From positions 1 through 64,000 of the forward strand of contig CAIWHP010000112.1 of the NCBI GenBank assembly GCA_903912445.1: a stretch of DNA of 64,000 nucleotides. The letters run 5' to 3'. The notes beneath the pieces were generated by a model. It did not search any database. It had not been told where the DNA came from and saw only the letters and a list, made by a program, of their open reading frames with translations. The translations under genes were made by a program, and so were the position numbers. Below, in pieces: positions 50,622-57,885 of the stretch; the stretch's first letter is position 1, and the number at the start of each line of letters is the position of its first letter. The DNA is from an uncultured Lentisphaerota bacterium (GTDB lineage Bacteria; Verrucomicrobiota; Kiritimatiellia; CAIQIC01).

Positions 50622-51568
50622 GCGCGCCCCGGCGCGCGGTGGAGCTGATGCAGCACGATTTCCGGCGGACAGCTGTAGCGGCACTCGACGCCGCTGACGC
50701 CGCAGCCGCGCGAGGTGTAGCCTTGCAGCTGGCGGAAGCGCCACGCGCCGCGCGTCATGCGCCAGGGCACGCGCGCGTTGGCGAGGATCGGCCAGCCGCC
50801 GGGCAGGCAGAGCTGCCCGCCGTGCGTATGCCCGCTCAACATCAGCTCGATGCCGCCGTAGGCCGCCTTGCGATAGAGCTCAGGCGAATGCGCGAGCAGC
50901 ACGACCGGCTCGCCCGCCGGGACGCCGTCCACGGCTTTCTCCAGGTTGTCGGTCTCGAAGATGTGCTGATCGTCCACACCGGCGAGCCAGAGGCGCGCGC
51001 CGCCGCGCTCGAACGCCGCGCGCTCGTTGAGCAGCAGGCGCACGTCCATGTCTTCCAGCGCGTCGGCCATCTCCAGCGGATCGTGGTTGCCGAGCACCGC
51101 GTAGACCGGGCCGTGCAGCGCCTCGCGGACGCGGCGCAGCGCCGCGGCGGCCGGCTCCCACGGGCCATGCGTCAGCCCGCGATAATCGCCGGTCCAGACG
51201 CACGCGTCCCACCGCAGCGGGCGCACCGCCTCGATCAGCGCCGTCATCGCCGTCGCGGAAAAATCGGCGTGGAAATCCGTCAGGTGCAGCAGCGTCAGCC
51301 CCTCCAGCGCAGCGGGCAACCCCGGGAGCGCCACGGCGTTGTGCGTGACGGCAAACTTGCCGGTATTGCGCCGGCCCAGGCCATAGACGCCGCAGACCTG
51401 CAGCAGCCGCTTGATGCAAAAATGCAGCCACAGCATGTTCTCGATGTGGATGTGCACGAGGCCCGGCCCGAAAATATCGGCCGCGTGGTTGGCCTGCATG
51501 TTCAGGCGTTGCTCCACATGGAAGCGCCCGAGCCGCCGCACATATTTTTCGATGTCGAATTCGCGCAT
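50618..51568 (-). CDS. Calcineurin-type metallophosphoesterase (YaeI-like)
   Basis: 316 residues. Metal-site motifs in order: LTDFHAD, GDYRG, GNHDP, LLAHSPE and GHTHGGQ. Most relatives of this layout are membrane-associated phosphodiesterases of the YaeI/LpxG type that act on lipid or nucleotide substrates. Cysteines in the last 30 residues (GCGVSGVECRYSC) are unusual. It is translationally coupled to the Dus gene downstream. Confidence 0.85.
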   Translation of the reverse strand: MREFDIEKYVRRLGRFHVEQRLNMQANHAADIFGPGLVHIHIENMLWLHFCIKRLLQVCGVYGLGRRNTGKFAVTHNAVALPGLPAALEGLTLLHLTDFHADFSATAMTALIEAVRPLRWDACVWTGDYRGLTHGPWEPAAAALRRVREALHGPVYAVLGNHDPLEMADALEDMDVRLLLNERAAFERGGARLWLAGVDDQHIFETDNLEKAVDGVPAGEPVVLLAHSPELYRKAAYGGIELMLSGHTHGGQLCLPGGWPILANARVPWRMTRGAWRFRQLQGYTSRGCGVSGVECRYSCPPEIVLHQLHRAPGRA

Positions 51569-51632
51569 GGTGCCGCCTGCGCCCTATCCTAGCGGCGCAC
51601 GCCCAAAAGGAAAGCGTCCAGACCGGCCGGGC

Positions 51633-52877
51633 TTAACGGCCCGGCGCCACCGCTTCCGCCGCAGGGCGCGGCGGGCGGGTGAACCAGGCCATGGCCGCGG
51701 CGAGCAGCAGCATGACGGCGGAGAGCAGGTAGGAAGCCGTGTAGGAACCGGAGTGGTCGCGCAACAGCCCGCCGAGGATCGGGCCCAGCACGCCGGCGAC
51801 GCCGAAGGCGGTGAACACGAGGCCGTAGTTCACGCCGAGATGGCGGAGGCCGTAGTAGTCGGCGGTGGCGGAGGGCATCAAGGTGAAGATGGTGCCGTAG
51901 CAGAGGCCGGTGAAGGCGGAGCCGAACACGAGCAGCGCCGGCGTGGTGTAAAAGGCGAAGAGGAACATGTTGAGCGACTGCAACAGGAACGCGAGGAGCA
52001 TCGTCTGCGTGCGGCCGATGCGGTCGGAGAGATAGCCGCTGACGATGCGGCCGGTGGTGTTGAAAATCGCCAGCAGGGCCACGGGCACGAAGCCCCACGC
52101 CCAGGCCGCCTGCTCCTTGGCGATGATCGCGACGTGCGCGATGATCATCAGGCCGGCCGAGGCCGTCAGCACGAACATCGCCCAGAGCTGGTAGAAGCGC
52201 GGCGTGCGCAGCATCTCGTGCCAGTCGTAGTCGCGGCGCGGCGCGGCGGCCGGGCGGGCGGCGGGCCCGGCAGATGCCGCTGTGGCAGGCACATAGCCCG
52301 CGGGCGGATTGACGAGCAGCTGGGAGAGCAGCGCGATGATGAGGCTGGTGCCGATGCCGAGGATCAGGAACGTCTGGGAGATCGTAGTTTGGCCCAGCAG
52401 AAACTGGGTGAGGGGCGAGATATAAACGGCGGCGACGCCGACGCCGCTGACGACGAGGCCGGTGATGAGGCCTTTCTTCGCCGGCGGGAACCACTTGATC
52501 GCCGGCGGCGTGGTGGAGGAATAACCCAGCCCGATGCCGCAGCCGCCGATCACGCCGTAGGTGAGCAACATCAGCAGGGGCGTCGTGACGAAGCTGGACG
52601 CGATCAGACCCAGGCCGAACAGCAAGCCGCCGCACAGCGCGATCCAGCGCGGGCCGAGCTTGTCCTGCGCGCGGCCCGCGAACACCATCATCAGGGCGAA
52701 GGCCACCGTGGACACCGTGAAGGGCATGGCGGCCTCGGTCCGCGACCAATGCCACTGCACGACCAAGGCCTTGGCCAGCACGCCCCACGCATAGAGCGCG
52801 CCCAAAACCAGATTGATGCCCAGCGCGGCAAGCACCACCACCCAACCCCGCGACGAGGCGGCATTTTCCGTTGTCAT
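51633..52877 (-). CDS. MFS transporter, oxalate/formate antiporter (OFA) type
   Basis: 414 residues from the ATG at 52877 (AAAGGG upstream). Twelve membrane segments in two halves, with GINLVLGALYAWGVLAKAL at the start and GYSSTTPPAIKWFPPAKKG in the first half, typical of the OFA subfamily. The second half has GRIVSGYLSDRIGRTQ. It should carry small carboxylates such as oxalate, formate or related monocarboxylates; specificity is not readable. Sequence open in frame further upstream is antisense to the plus-strand genes and not part of it. Confidence 0.88.
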   Translation of the reverse strand: MTTENAASSRGWVVVLAALGINLVLGALYAWGVLAKALVVQWHWSRTEAAMPFTVSTVAFALMMVFAGRAQDKLGPRWIALCGGLLFGLGLIASSFVTTPLLMLLTYGVIGGCGIGLGYSSTTPPAIKWFPPAKKGLITGLVVSGVGVAAVYISPLTQFLLGQTTISQTFLILGIGTSLIIALLSQLLVNPPAGYVPATAASAGPAARPAAAPRRDYDWHEMLRTPRFYQLWAMFVLTASAGLMIIAHVAIIAKEQAAWAWGFVPVALLAIFNTTGRIVSGYLSDRIGRTQTMLLAFLLQSLNMFLFAFYTTPALLVFGSAFTGLCYGTIFTLMPSATADYYGLRHLGVNYGLVFTAFGVAGVLGPILGGLLRDHSGSYTASYLLSAVMLLLAAAMAWFTRPPRPAAEAVAPGR

Positions 52878-52998
52878 GGCAACCCTTTCAATGGATACGA
52901 CCCGCAACCCTGACGAACAATGCCGCGCACGGTAGCGTTCCGTTTTCCGCAGGACAAGCAGATTGTGGCGGCGGCGCGGCAACGGCGCGGAGTTGGGC

Positions 52999-53027
52999 TG
53001 GACACGGTCGCGCGGTCGGGCTATAAG
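52999..53027 (+). promoter_or_regulatory. Promoter of the exported isomerase-like gene (very short or no leader)
   Basis: -35 TGGACA at 52999-53004, 17-base spacer, -10 TATAAG at 53022-53027, then nine bases to the ATG at 53037. Transcription is expected to begin within two or three bases of the start codon. Confidence 0.65.
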
Positions 53028-53036
53028 CCGCGCACT

Positions 53037-53921
53037 ATGAACACCTCCTCGCAGATCATCGGGACGGCGATTTCGCGCCGTCGGTTCCTCCAAAGTTCGC
53101 TGCTCGCCGCGGCCGCCGCCGGCCTGCAGCCCTGGCGCGGCGCCAGCGCCGCCGGCCGCGAGATCCCGGTCGCGCTGCAGCTCTATTCCATCCGCAACGA
53201 TTGCGCAAAGGGCTTCGACGCCGCGCTCGAGTGGACCGCGAAGCAGGGCTTTGCGGGCGTCGAGTTCGCCGGCTACCACAGCTACAGCGGCAAGGCCAAG
53301 GAGCTGCGCAAGAAGCTCGACGACCTCGGGCTCAAGGCCGCCGGCACGCACATCGGCACCAGCAGTTTCAAGGGCGACGCGCTCCAGAAGACGATCGAGT
53401 TCCACCAGACCATCGGCTGCAAGTTCCTGATCGTCCCCGGCGACAAGGACTTCACCAGCCCCGAAAAGAGCAAGGTGCTGGCCGAGCTGTTCACCACGAC
53501 TGCCGCAACGCTCAAGCCCCTCGGGCTCTGGTGCGGTTACCACAACCACACGCACGAGTTCGACAAGGACCCGAGCGGCAAAACCTACTTCGATCTCTTC
53601 GCCGAGCGCACCAGCAAGGACGTCGTCCTGCAGCAGGACTGCGGCTGGACCGCGGCCGCCGGCTATGATCCCGTAGACGTGATGAAGCGCTATCCCGGCC
53701 GCATGAAGATCACGCACTTCAAGCCGACCGTCGTTAAGAACGAAGCCGGCAAGAAGGGCATCATCGGGCAGGACAGCGTCAACTGGCCGGCCGTGCTCGC
53801 CGCGTGCCGCGACGTCGGCGGCACCGAGTGGATCACGCTGGAGCAGGAGTCCTATCCCGACAAGAAGACGCCGATGGAGTGCACCGCGCTCTCCTTCGCC
53901 GCGCTGAAGCAGATCCTGTAA
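53037..53921 (+). CDS. Tat-exported sugar phosphate isomerase/epimerase-like TIM barrel
   Basis: 294 residues. A twin-arginine signal (SRRRFLQSSLLAAAAAG) precedes a xylose-isomerase-like barrel: VALQLYSIRNDCAKGFDAAL, GFAGVEFAGYH, GCKFLIVPGDK, WCGYHNHTHEF and the metal-site-like QQDCGWTAAAGYDP and ITLEQES. Proteins of this type are very common in Verrucomicrobia and Planctomycetes; they are thought to act on free sugars in the periplasm, though few are characterised. The ATG at 53037 is chosen over an upstream frame-open start because the promoter leaves no room for a longer N-terminus. Confidence 0.85.
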   Translation: MNTSSQIIGTAISRRRFLQSSLLAAAAAGLQPWRGASAAGREIPVALQLYSIRNDCAKGFDAALEWTAKQGFAGVEFAGYHSYSGKAKELRKKLDDLGLKAAGTHIGTSSFKGDALQKTIEFHQTIGCKFLIVPGDKDFTSPEKSKVLAELFTTTAATLKPLGLWCGYHNHTHEFDKDPSGKTYFDLFAERTSKDVVLQQDCGWTAAAGYDPVDVMKRYPGRMKITHFKPTVVKNEAGKKGIIGQDSVNWPAVLAACRDVGGTEWITLEQESYPDKKTPMECTALSFAALKQIL

Positions 53922-53941
53922 GCCATCCGCGACGGCGACCC

Positions 53942-53980
53942 CAGCGGCGGTTTTTCCAAACCTTGGAAAAGCCGCCGCTG
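53942..53980 (+). terminator. Long hairpin with palindrome tip after the isomerase-like gene
   Basis: CAGCGGCGG pairs with CCGCCGCTG and the stem continues through the palindrome TTTTCCAA/TTGGAAAA, giving about 18 pairs with one G-T wobble and a three-base loop. It begins 20 bases after the stop codon. The T-run after it is weak. Confidence 0.6.
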
Positions 53981-54001
53981 TGCGTTTCCAGGCCTTGGAA
54001 A
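53951..54001. repeat. Phased palindrome pair J
   Basis: Copy with centre 53961 (inside the hairpin above) and TTTCCAGGCCTTGGAAA at 53985-54001, centre 53993: 32 bases apart. The remaining gap to 54186 has no gene. Confidence 0.9.
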
Positions 54002-54186
54002 GAAGCCGACGCTCGCCCTCCGTCACCGGCGGCGGAGCTTTACGCCCGCCGCATTTTCCGAAGCGTTCTTCGCACCCCTGCCGGTGGCCGAGCCGCGCCC
54101 TCCTCTGCCGGCCGAAAGAATCGGCTTTTCTCCGCCCATGATTTGGCTACACTGGCCCCCGTTCGTCAAACAACTGTGAGGACACC

Positions 54187-55548
54187 ATGCAATTGAAGTT
54201 CATGACGCGCCGTGAATTGCTCCGCACGCTCTCCGCCGCCGGGTTGGGCTCGGCCTTCGCCACCCGCGCCATCGCCGACGCCGGCACCGGCGGGAAAGTC
54301 AAGGAACTCACCCCGATGGCACCGAATGGCCGGGCGCTCTACCCGGCGCGGCTCGTGAATGGCAAGGTGATCCAACCGGAGCGGCTGCTGCCGATCTTCG
54401 CCGAGACCGATGTGCTCGTCGTCGGTGGCGGGCCGGCCGGCTTCGCTGCCGCGGTCGCCGCGGCGCGCGCGGGCGCGAAAACGACGCTGATGGAGCGCTA
54501 CGGCTATTTCGGCGGCCTGTGGTCGGGCGGCATCGTCCTCGTCGTCATCAGCACGCACGCCAAGGAAAACGGCGAGAAGATCAAGGTCATGCGCGGCATC
54601 GGCGATGAGCTGTGCGAGCGGCTGACGAAGATCGACGGCGCGATCATCAACCAGGTGCCGGGCAAGCACAACCCGACGACCGATCCCGAGGCGACCAAGT
54701 TCATGATGGACGAGATGATCGCCGAGGCCGGCGTGAACGTGGTGCTGCACAGCTGGGCGACCGACGTGGTGATGGAAGGCAACGCCGTCCGCGGCGTCGT
54801 CTTCGAGAGCAAGTCCGGACGGCAGGCGCTGCTCGCGAAGGTCGTCGTAGATGCCACCGGCGATGGCGATATCTTTGCCGCCGGCGGTGCGGCGTTCGAG
54901 CAACGGCTGCACGCGATCGGCCTCGTCCATCGCATGGGCAACGTGGACCGCGCCGAGCTGGACAAGCTCAAAACCGCCGGCTTCAAGTCGCTCGGCTCGC
55001 TCGAACCCCTTTCCAGCGTCCGCTGGGTCAACCTGCGCGGGCCGAGCACCGATGGCCTCGACGTGAAGGAGCTCTCGCGCCTCGAGATGGAACACCGCCG
55101 CTCGATCTGGAAACGCATCCAGACCCTACGCAACACGCCCGGCGGCGAGAAGCTCTTCCTACTCCAGACCGCTCCGCAGCTCGGCGTGCGTACGACGCGC
55201 CTGCTCACGGGCGTCACGCAGCTCACCGCAGCCGACGCGAAAGCCGGCAAGAAATGCGCCGACGTGGTTGGCGTCGGCGGCGCGCAGGGCGCGAACCATG
55301 TTGGTTGGCCCATCCCCTACGGTGCGCTGGTTCCGCAGAAACTCGACGGCCTCATCGCCGCGGGCCGTTGTATCGCCTGCGACACCAAGTGGGTCGAAGA
55401 TATGCGCCTGATCGCCGCATGCCTGATCACCGGCCACGCCGCCGGCGCCGCCGCCGCGGTCGCCGTGCAGTCGCAGTGCCAGCCGCGCAATGTGGATGTC
55501 GCCAAGGTGCAGGAACTATTACGCAAGCAAGGCGCCTTCCTCGGCTGA
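54187..55548 (+). CDS. Tat-exported FAD-dependent oxidoreductase (FAD_oxidored family)
   Basis: 453 residues. Twin-arginine signal TRRELLRTLSAAGLG, FAD site VLVVGGGPAGFAAAVAAARAG at about 77, then LMERYGYFGGLWSGG, VVDATGDGDIFAAGG and a late GRCIACDTKWVEDMRLIAACLITGHAAGAAA block that closes the FAD domain. It shares the family with the protein at 29441-31123 but is shorter and Tat- rather than Sec-exported. Electrons could pass to the iron-sulfur membrane protein encoded next; this link is inference from position (75 bases apart, same strand). Confidence 0.87.
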   Translation: MQLKFMTRRELLRTLSAAGLGSAFATRAIADAGTGGKVKELTPMAPNGRALYPARLVNGKVIQPERLLPIFAETDVLVVGGGPAGFAAAVAAARAGAKTTLMERYGYFGGLWSGGIVLVVISTHAKENGEKIKVMRGIGDELCERLTKIDGAIINQVPGKHNPTTDPEATKFMMDEMIAEAGVNVVLHSWATDVVMEGNAVRGVVFESKSGRQALLAKVVVDATGDGDIFAAGGAAFEQRLHAIGLVHRMGNVDRAELDKLKTAGFKSLGSLEPLSSVRWVNLRGPSTDGLDVKELSRLEMEHRRSIWKRIQTLRNTPGGEKLFLLQTAPQLGVRTTRLLTGVTQLTAADAKAGKKCADVVGVGGAQGANHVGWPIPYGALVPQKLDGLIAAGRCIACDTKWVEDMRLIAACLITGHAAGAAAAVAVQSQCQPRNVDVAKVQELLRKQGAFLG

Positions 55549-55623
55549 AGCTGGGGGGTGCGAACATCGGACCCGGTTGCGCCATGAGGCTACGCTGGGA
55601 CAAGCATCCACAGCGAACAGCGT

Positions 55624-56829
55624 ATGCCTGAAAGCCCTGACACCGCCGATAGCCGCACGTCGCAAAACAAGAGGGCAACGCAACGCCGTTGGGCGTTGGT
55701 CAGTCGCGGGTGCGTGTTCGCCCTTGTGCTGCTATTGCTGGGCCCTTGGGTTCCTGAACGGTTTTTCTTGCTCCAGCTCCCGGCCTTCAGCCCCTTCGTG
55801 GCGCTGGCTGCGCTGATCGCGGTGCGCACGGCCGGCGCGATGGCGCTGCTCGCGCTGCCGGTGCTGTTGCTGGCGCTGCTGATCCCGCGCGGTTTTTGCC
55901 GCTACGTTTGTCCGACGGGTTTGTTGCTGGAACTGGCCGGGAAGCTGCGCGGCGCCGGCGCAGCCAAGCCGCCGGGAAATTTCCCGGTGCTCAATCACTG
56001 GTTCGCCCTGCTGACGTTCGGCGGGGCGGTCGTCGGGTATCCGCTGCTGCTCTGGCTCGATCCGCTGGCGCTGTTCAGCGGATTTTTCGGCGTGTGGCGC
56101 TGGCCGCTGGGCGGCGCAGCACTGCTGGCAGGCCTCGGGTTACCGCTCGTCGTGCTGCTGGAATGGCTGCGGCCCAACCTCTGGTGCGCACGCCTTTGCC
56201 CGCTGGGTGCGACGCAGGAGCTGCTCGCGTGGCCGCGGCAGCGCGCACAAAACGCAGCGCCGCCCATCGCGGGCCGCCGCGCCTTTCTCGCCGCCGGCAC
56301 CGGCGCGGCGGGCGCGCTGCTCGTCGGAACCGTACGTGGAAAAGCGGCGGCGCCGCTGCGCCCGCCGGGCGCGCTCGACGAGGATCGCTTCCCCGGCGTC
56401 TGCCTCCGCTGTGGCAACTGCGAGCGCGTCTGTCCCGCCCGCATCATCCGGCCCGACTTGGGCGCGACGGGCCTCGCCAGCCTGCTGACGCCGGTGCTGC
56501 ACTTTGACACCGACTACTGCCGCGAAACTTGCCAGCGCTGCACGCAGGTGTGTCCGAGCGGCGCGCTGCGGCGGCTGACCGGCGCGGAGAAGCTCAAGCA
56601 CGTGCTCGGCAGCGCGCGGATCGACCTGGACAGCTGCCTGCTGGCTGCGGGCCAGGAGTGCACCGAATGCATCAAGAGCTGCCCGTTCGGAGCGCTCGCG
56701 GTGCAGAGCACGGACGGCGGATTTTCCACGCAGCCCGTGCTCGATGCGCAGAAATGCAACGGTTGTGGCTCGTGCGAAGCCAACTGCCCCGTCCGTCCCC
56801 GCCGCGCCATCCGCGTCGTCCGCGCGTGA
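55624..56829 (+). CDS. Fused NapH-like membrane / NapG-like ferredoxin protein
   Basis: 401 residues. The N-terminal half has about four membrane helices and two CX3CP motifs (Cys92/Cys96 in FCRYVCPTG, Cys188/Cys192 in WCARLCPLGA) as in NapH quinol-oxidising proteins. Then comes an internal helix (RRAFLAAGTGAAGALL, about 218-235) like a NapG Tat signal, and four [4Fe-4S] sites: Cys260/263/266/270, 299/303/306/310, 338/346/349/353 and 378/381/384/388. So NapH and NapG are joined in one chain. It probably moves electrons between the quinone pool and an exported redox enzyme. No NapA-type enzyme is present in the window. Confidence 0.85.
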   Translation: MPESPDTADSRTSQNKRATQRRWALVSRGCVFALVLLLLGPWVPERFFLLQLPAFSPFVALAALIAVRTAGAMALLALPVLLLALLIPRGFCRYVCPTGLLLELAGKLRGAGAAKPPGNFPVLNHWFALLTFGGAVVGYPLLLWLDPLALFSGFFGVWRWPLGGAALLAGLGLPLVVLLEWLRPNLWCARLCPLGATQELLAWPRQRAQNAAPPIAGRRAFLAAGTGAAGALLVGTVRGKAAAPLRPPGALDEDRFPGVCLRCGNCERVCPARIIRPDLGATGLASLLTPVLHFDTDYCRETCQRCTQVCPSGALRRLTGAEKLKHVLGSARIDLDSCLLAAGQECTECIKSCPFGALAVQSTDGGFSTQPVLDAQKCNGCGSCEANCPVRPRRAIRVVRA

Positions 56830-57030
56830 CTGGGTGCCGAGGTGTGAGGCGCCGGTATTTCTTTCGTCCCTACGGGCCTCTCGTATTCCTTCGTCATACA
56901 CCCGGCGCTGAAGCGCCGGGCTACTCTCGTGGCGTCCCGACGGGACGCCTGCAAAGCCATAACCAGCGCACGATGCGCCGCTTATAACATGAGGAGAAAA
57001 GCGCACGAGGAAGCGCTCGTGTGCGCAGCG

Positions 57031-57142
57031 TTTTCCAAGCAGTGGAAACAGAAGCCACTGCTTTTCCAATGCTTGGAAAAAGTAAGCGCGAAACTTTCCC
57101 GGGCTTGTCAAAAAAACAGCGGCGGTTTCCAAGGTAGGGAAA
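57031..57142. repeat. Phased palindrome array K (4 copies)
   Basis: TTTTCCAAGCAGTGGAAA at 57031-57048, TTTTCCAATGCTTGGAAAA at 57062-57080, a decayed copy near 57095-57110 and TTTCCAAGGTAGGGAAA at 57126-57142. Centres about 57040, 57071, 57102 and 57134: spacings 31, 31 and 32 bases. The last copy is the tip of the AhpC terminator. Confidence 0.92.
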
Positions 57143-57151
57143 CCGCCGCTG
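57117..57151 (-). terminator. Terminator of the peroxiredoxin gene, with palindrome at its tip
   Basis: A 14 bp stem (CAGCGGCGGTTTCC with GGAAACCGCCGCTG) and a seven-base loop, followed on the minus strand by seven Ts. It lies 22 bases after the AhpC stop. The upper part of the stem is a copy of the genome palindrome. Confidence 0.88.
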
Positions 57152-57172
57152 CGGGACTGCTGCCGAAGGGCG

Positions 57173-57784
57173 TTAGCCGTTCAGCGCTTCGTAGACCTTG
57201 CCGACCATGGCGGCGCTCGGCTTGAGAGTCTGCGCGCCGGGCTTCCACTTGGCGGGGCAGGCTTCGTCGCCGTGTTTGGCGAGGTAGACGTTCGCCTCGA
57301 GCTTGCGGAGCAGCTCGTCGCAGTTGCGGCCGACGTTGAGGAAGTTGACCTCCGACGAGACGAGCTTGCCTTCCGGGCTGATGATGAAGGTGCCGCGGAA
57401 GTCGAGGCCGGAGGCGGGATCATAGACGCCGAAGAGCCGCGAGACGGTGCCGGTCGGGTCGGCGCCCATGGGGTACTGCACGCCGGCGAGCAGCTTCTCG
57501 TCGCGCTGCCAGGCCATGTGGACGAACTTGGTGTCGGTGCTGACGCTGATGGCTTCGCCGCCGAGCTTCTTGATCGCCGCGTATTTTTCGCCGAGGTCCG
57601 CCAGCTCGGTCGGACAGACGAAGGTGTAGTCGGCAGGATAGAAGAAGAGGATGGTCCACTTCTTCGCCTTCTGCTGACCGGCCAGGCTGATCTCGCTGAA
57701 ATCCTTCTGCTTGGGGTCATAGATATCCAACTTGAAATCGGGCACCGTCTGGCCGACCTGCAACGCGCTCACTGGTTCACTCAT
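57173..57784 (-). CDS. ahpC: AhpC-type 2-Cys peroxiredoxin
   Basis: 203 residues. Peroxidatic Cys57 in FYPADYTFVCPTE, resolving Cys176 in EACPAKW, and FRGTFIISPEGK, all as in AhpC. It reduces hydrogen peroxide and organic peroxides; no AhpF or thioredoxin-reductase partner is in the window. It is a single-gene unit with a strong sigma-70-type promoter and an intrinsic terminator. The iron-storage transporter gene upstream on the same strand suggests a shared oxidative-stress or iron theme. Confidence 0.95.
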   Translation of the reverse strand: MSEPVSALQVGQTVPDFKLDIYDPKQKDFSEISLAGQQKAKKWTILFFYPADYTFVCPTELADLGEKYAAIKKLGGEAISVSTDTKFVHMAWQRDEKLLAGVQYPMGADPTGTVSRLFGVYDPASGLDFRGTFIISPEGKLVSSEVNFLNVGRNCDELLRKLEANVYLAKHGDEACPAKWKPGAQTLKPSAAMVGKVYEALNG

Positions 57785-57823
57785 GTTTGTTGTTCCTGTT
57801 GGTTTGGTTTCATTGGGCCGCAG

Positions 57824-57851
57824 AAACTACGGCAGGGCGACCTGATGTCAA
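57824..57851 (-). promoter_or_regulatory. Promoter of ahpC
   Basis: Minus strand: -35 TTGACA at 57846-57851 (perfect), 16-base spacer, -10 TAGTTT at 57824-57829. The expected start leaves a leader of about 30 bases, unlike the leaderless promoters elsewhere in the window. Confidence 0.75.
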
Positions 57852-57885
57852 GTCGGCTGCAGTTTTTTTCCGGGGGCGGGAGCGG

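Larger units (their letters stand above)
56830..57172. repeat. 340-base gap with hairpin repeats and palindrome array K
   Basis: No gene. A tandem pair of perfect hairpins, CCCGGCGCT/AGCGCCGGG (56901-56920) and GGCGTCCCG/CGGGACGCC (56931-56949), resembles a known type of GC-rich intergenic repeat. From 57031 on lies array K and the AhpC terminator. Confidence 0.75.

Noticed and set aside
52878-54026. N-terminal extension of the OFA transporter frame to 54026
   Set aside because: The extension is antisense to the isomerase-like gene and has no transporter homology; the ATG at 52877 has a ribosome site and begins a normal OFA N-terminus.
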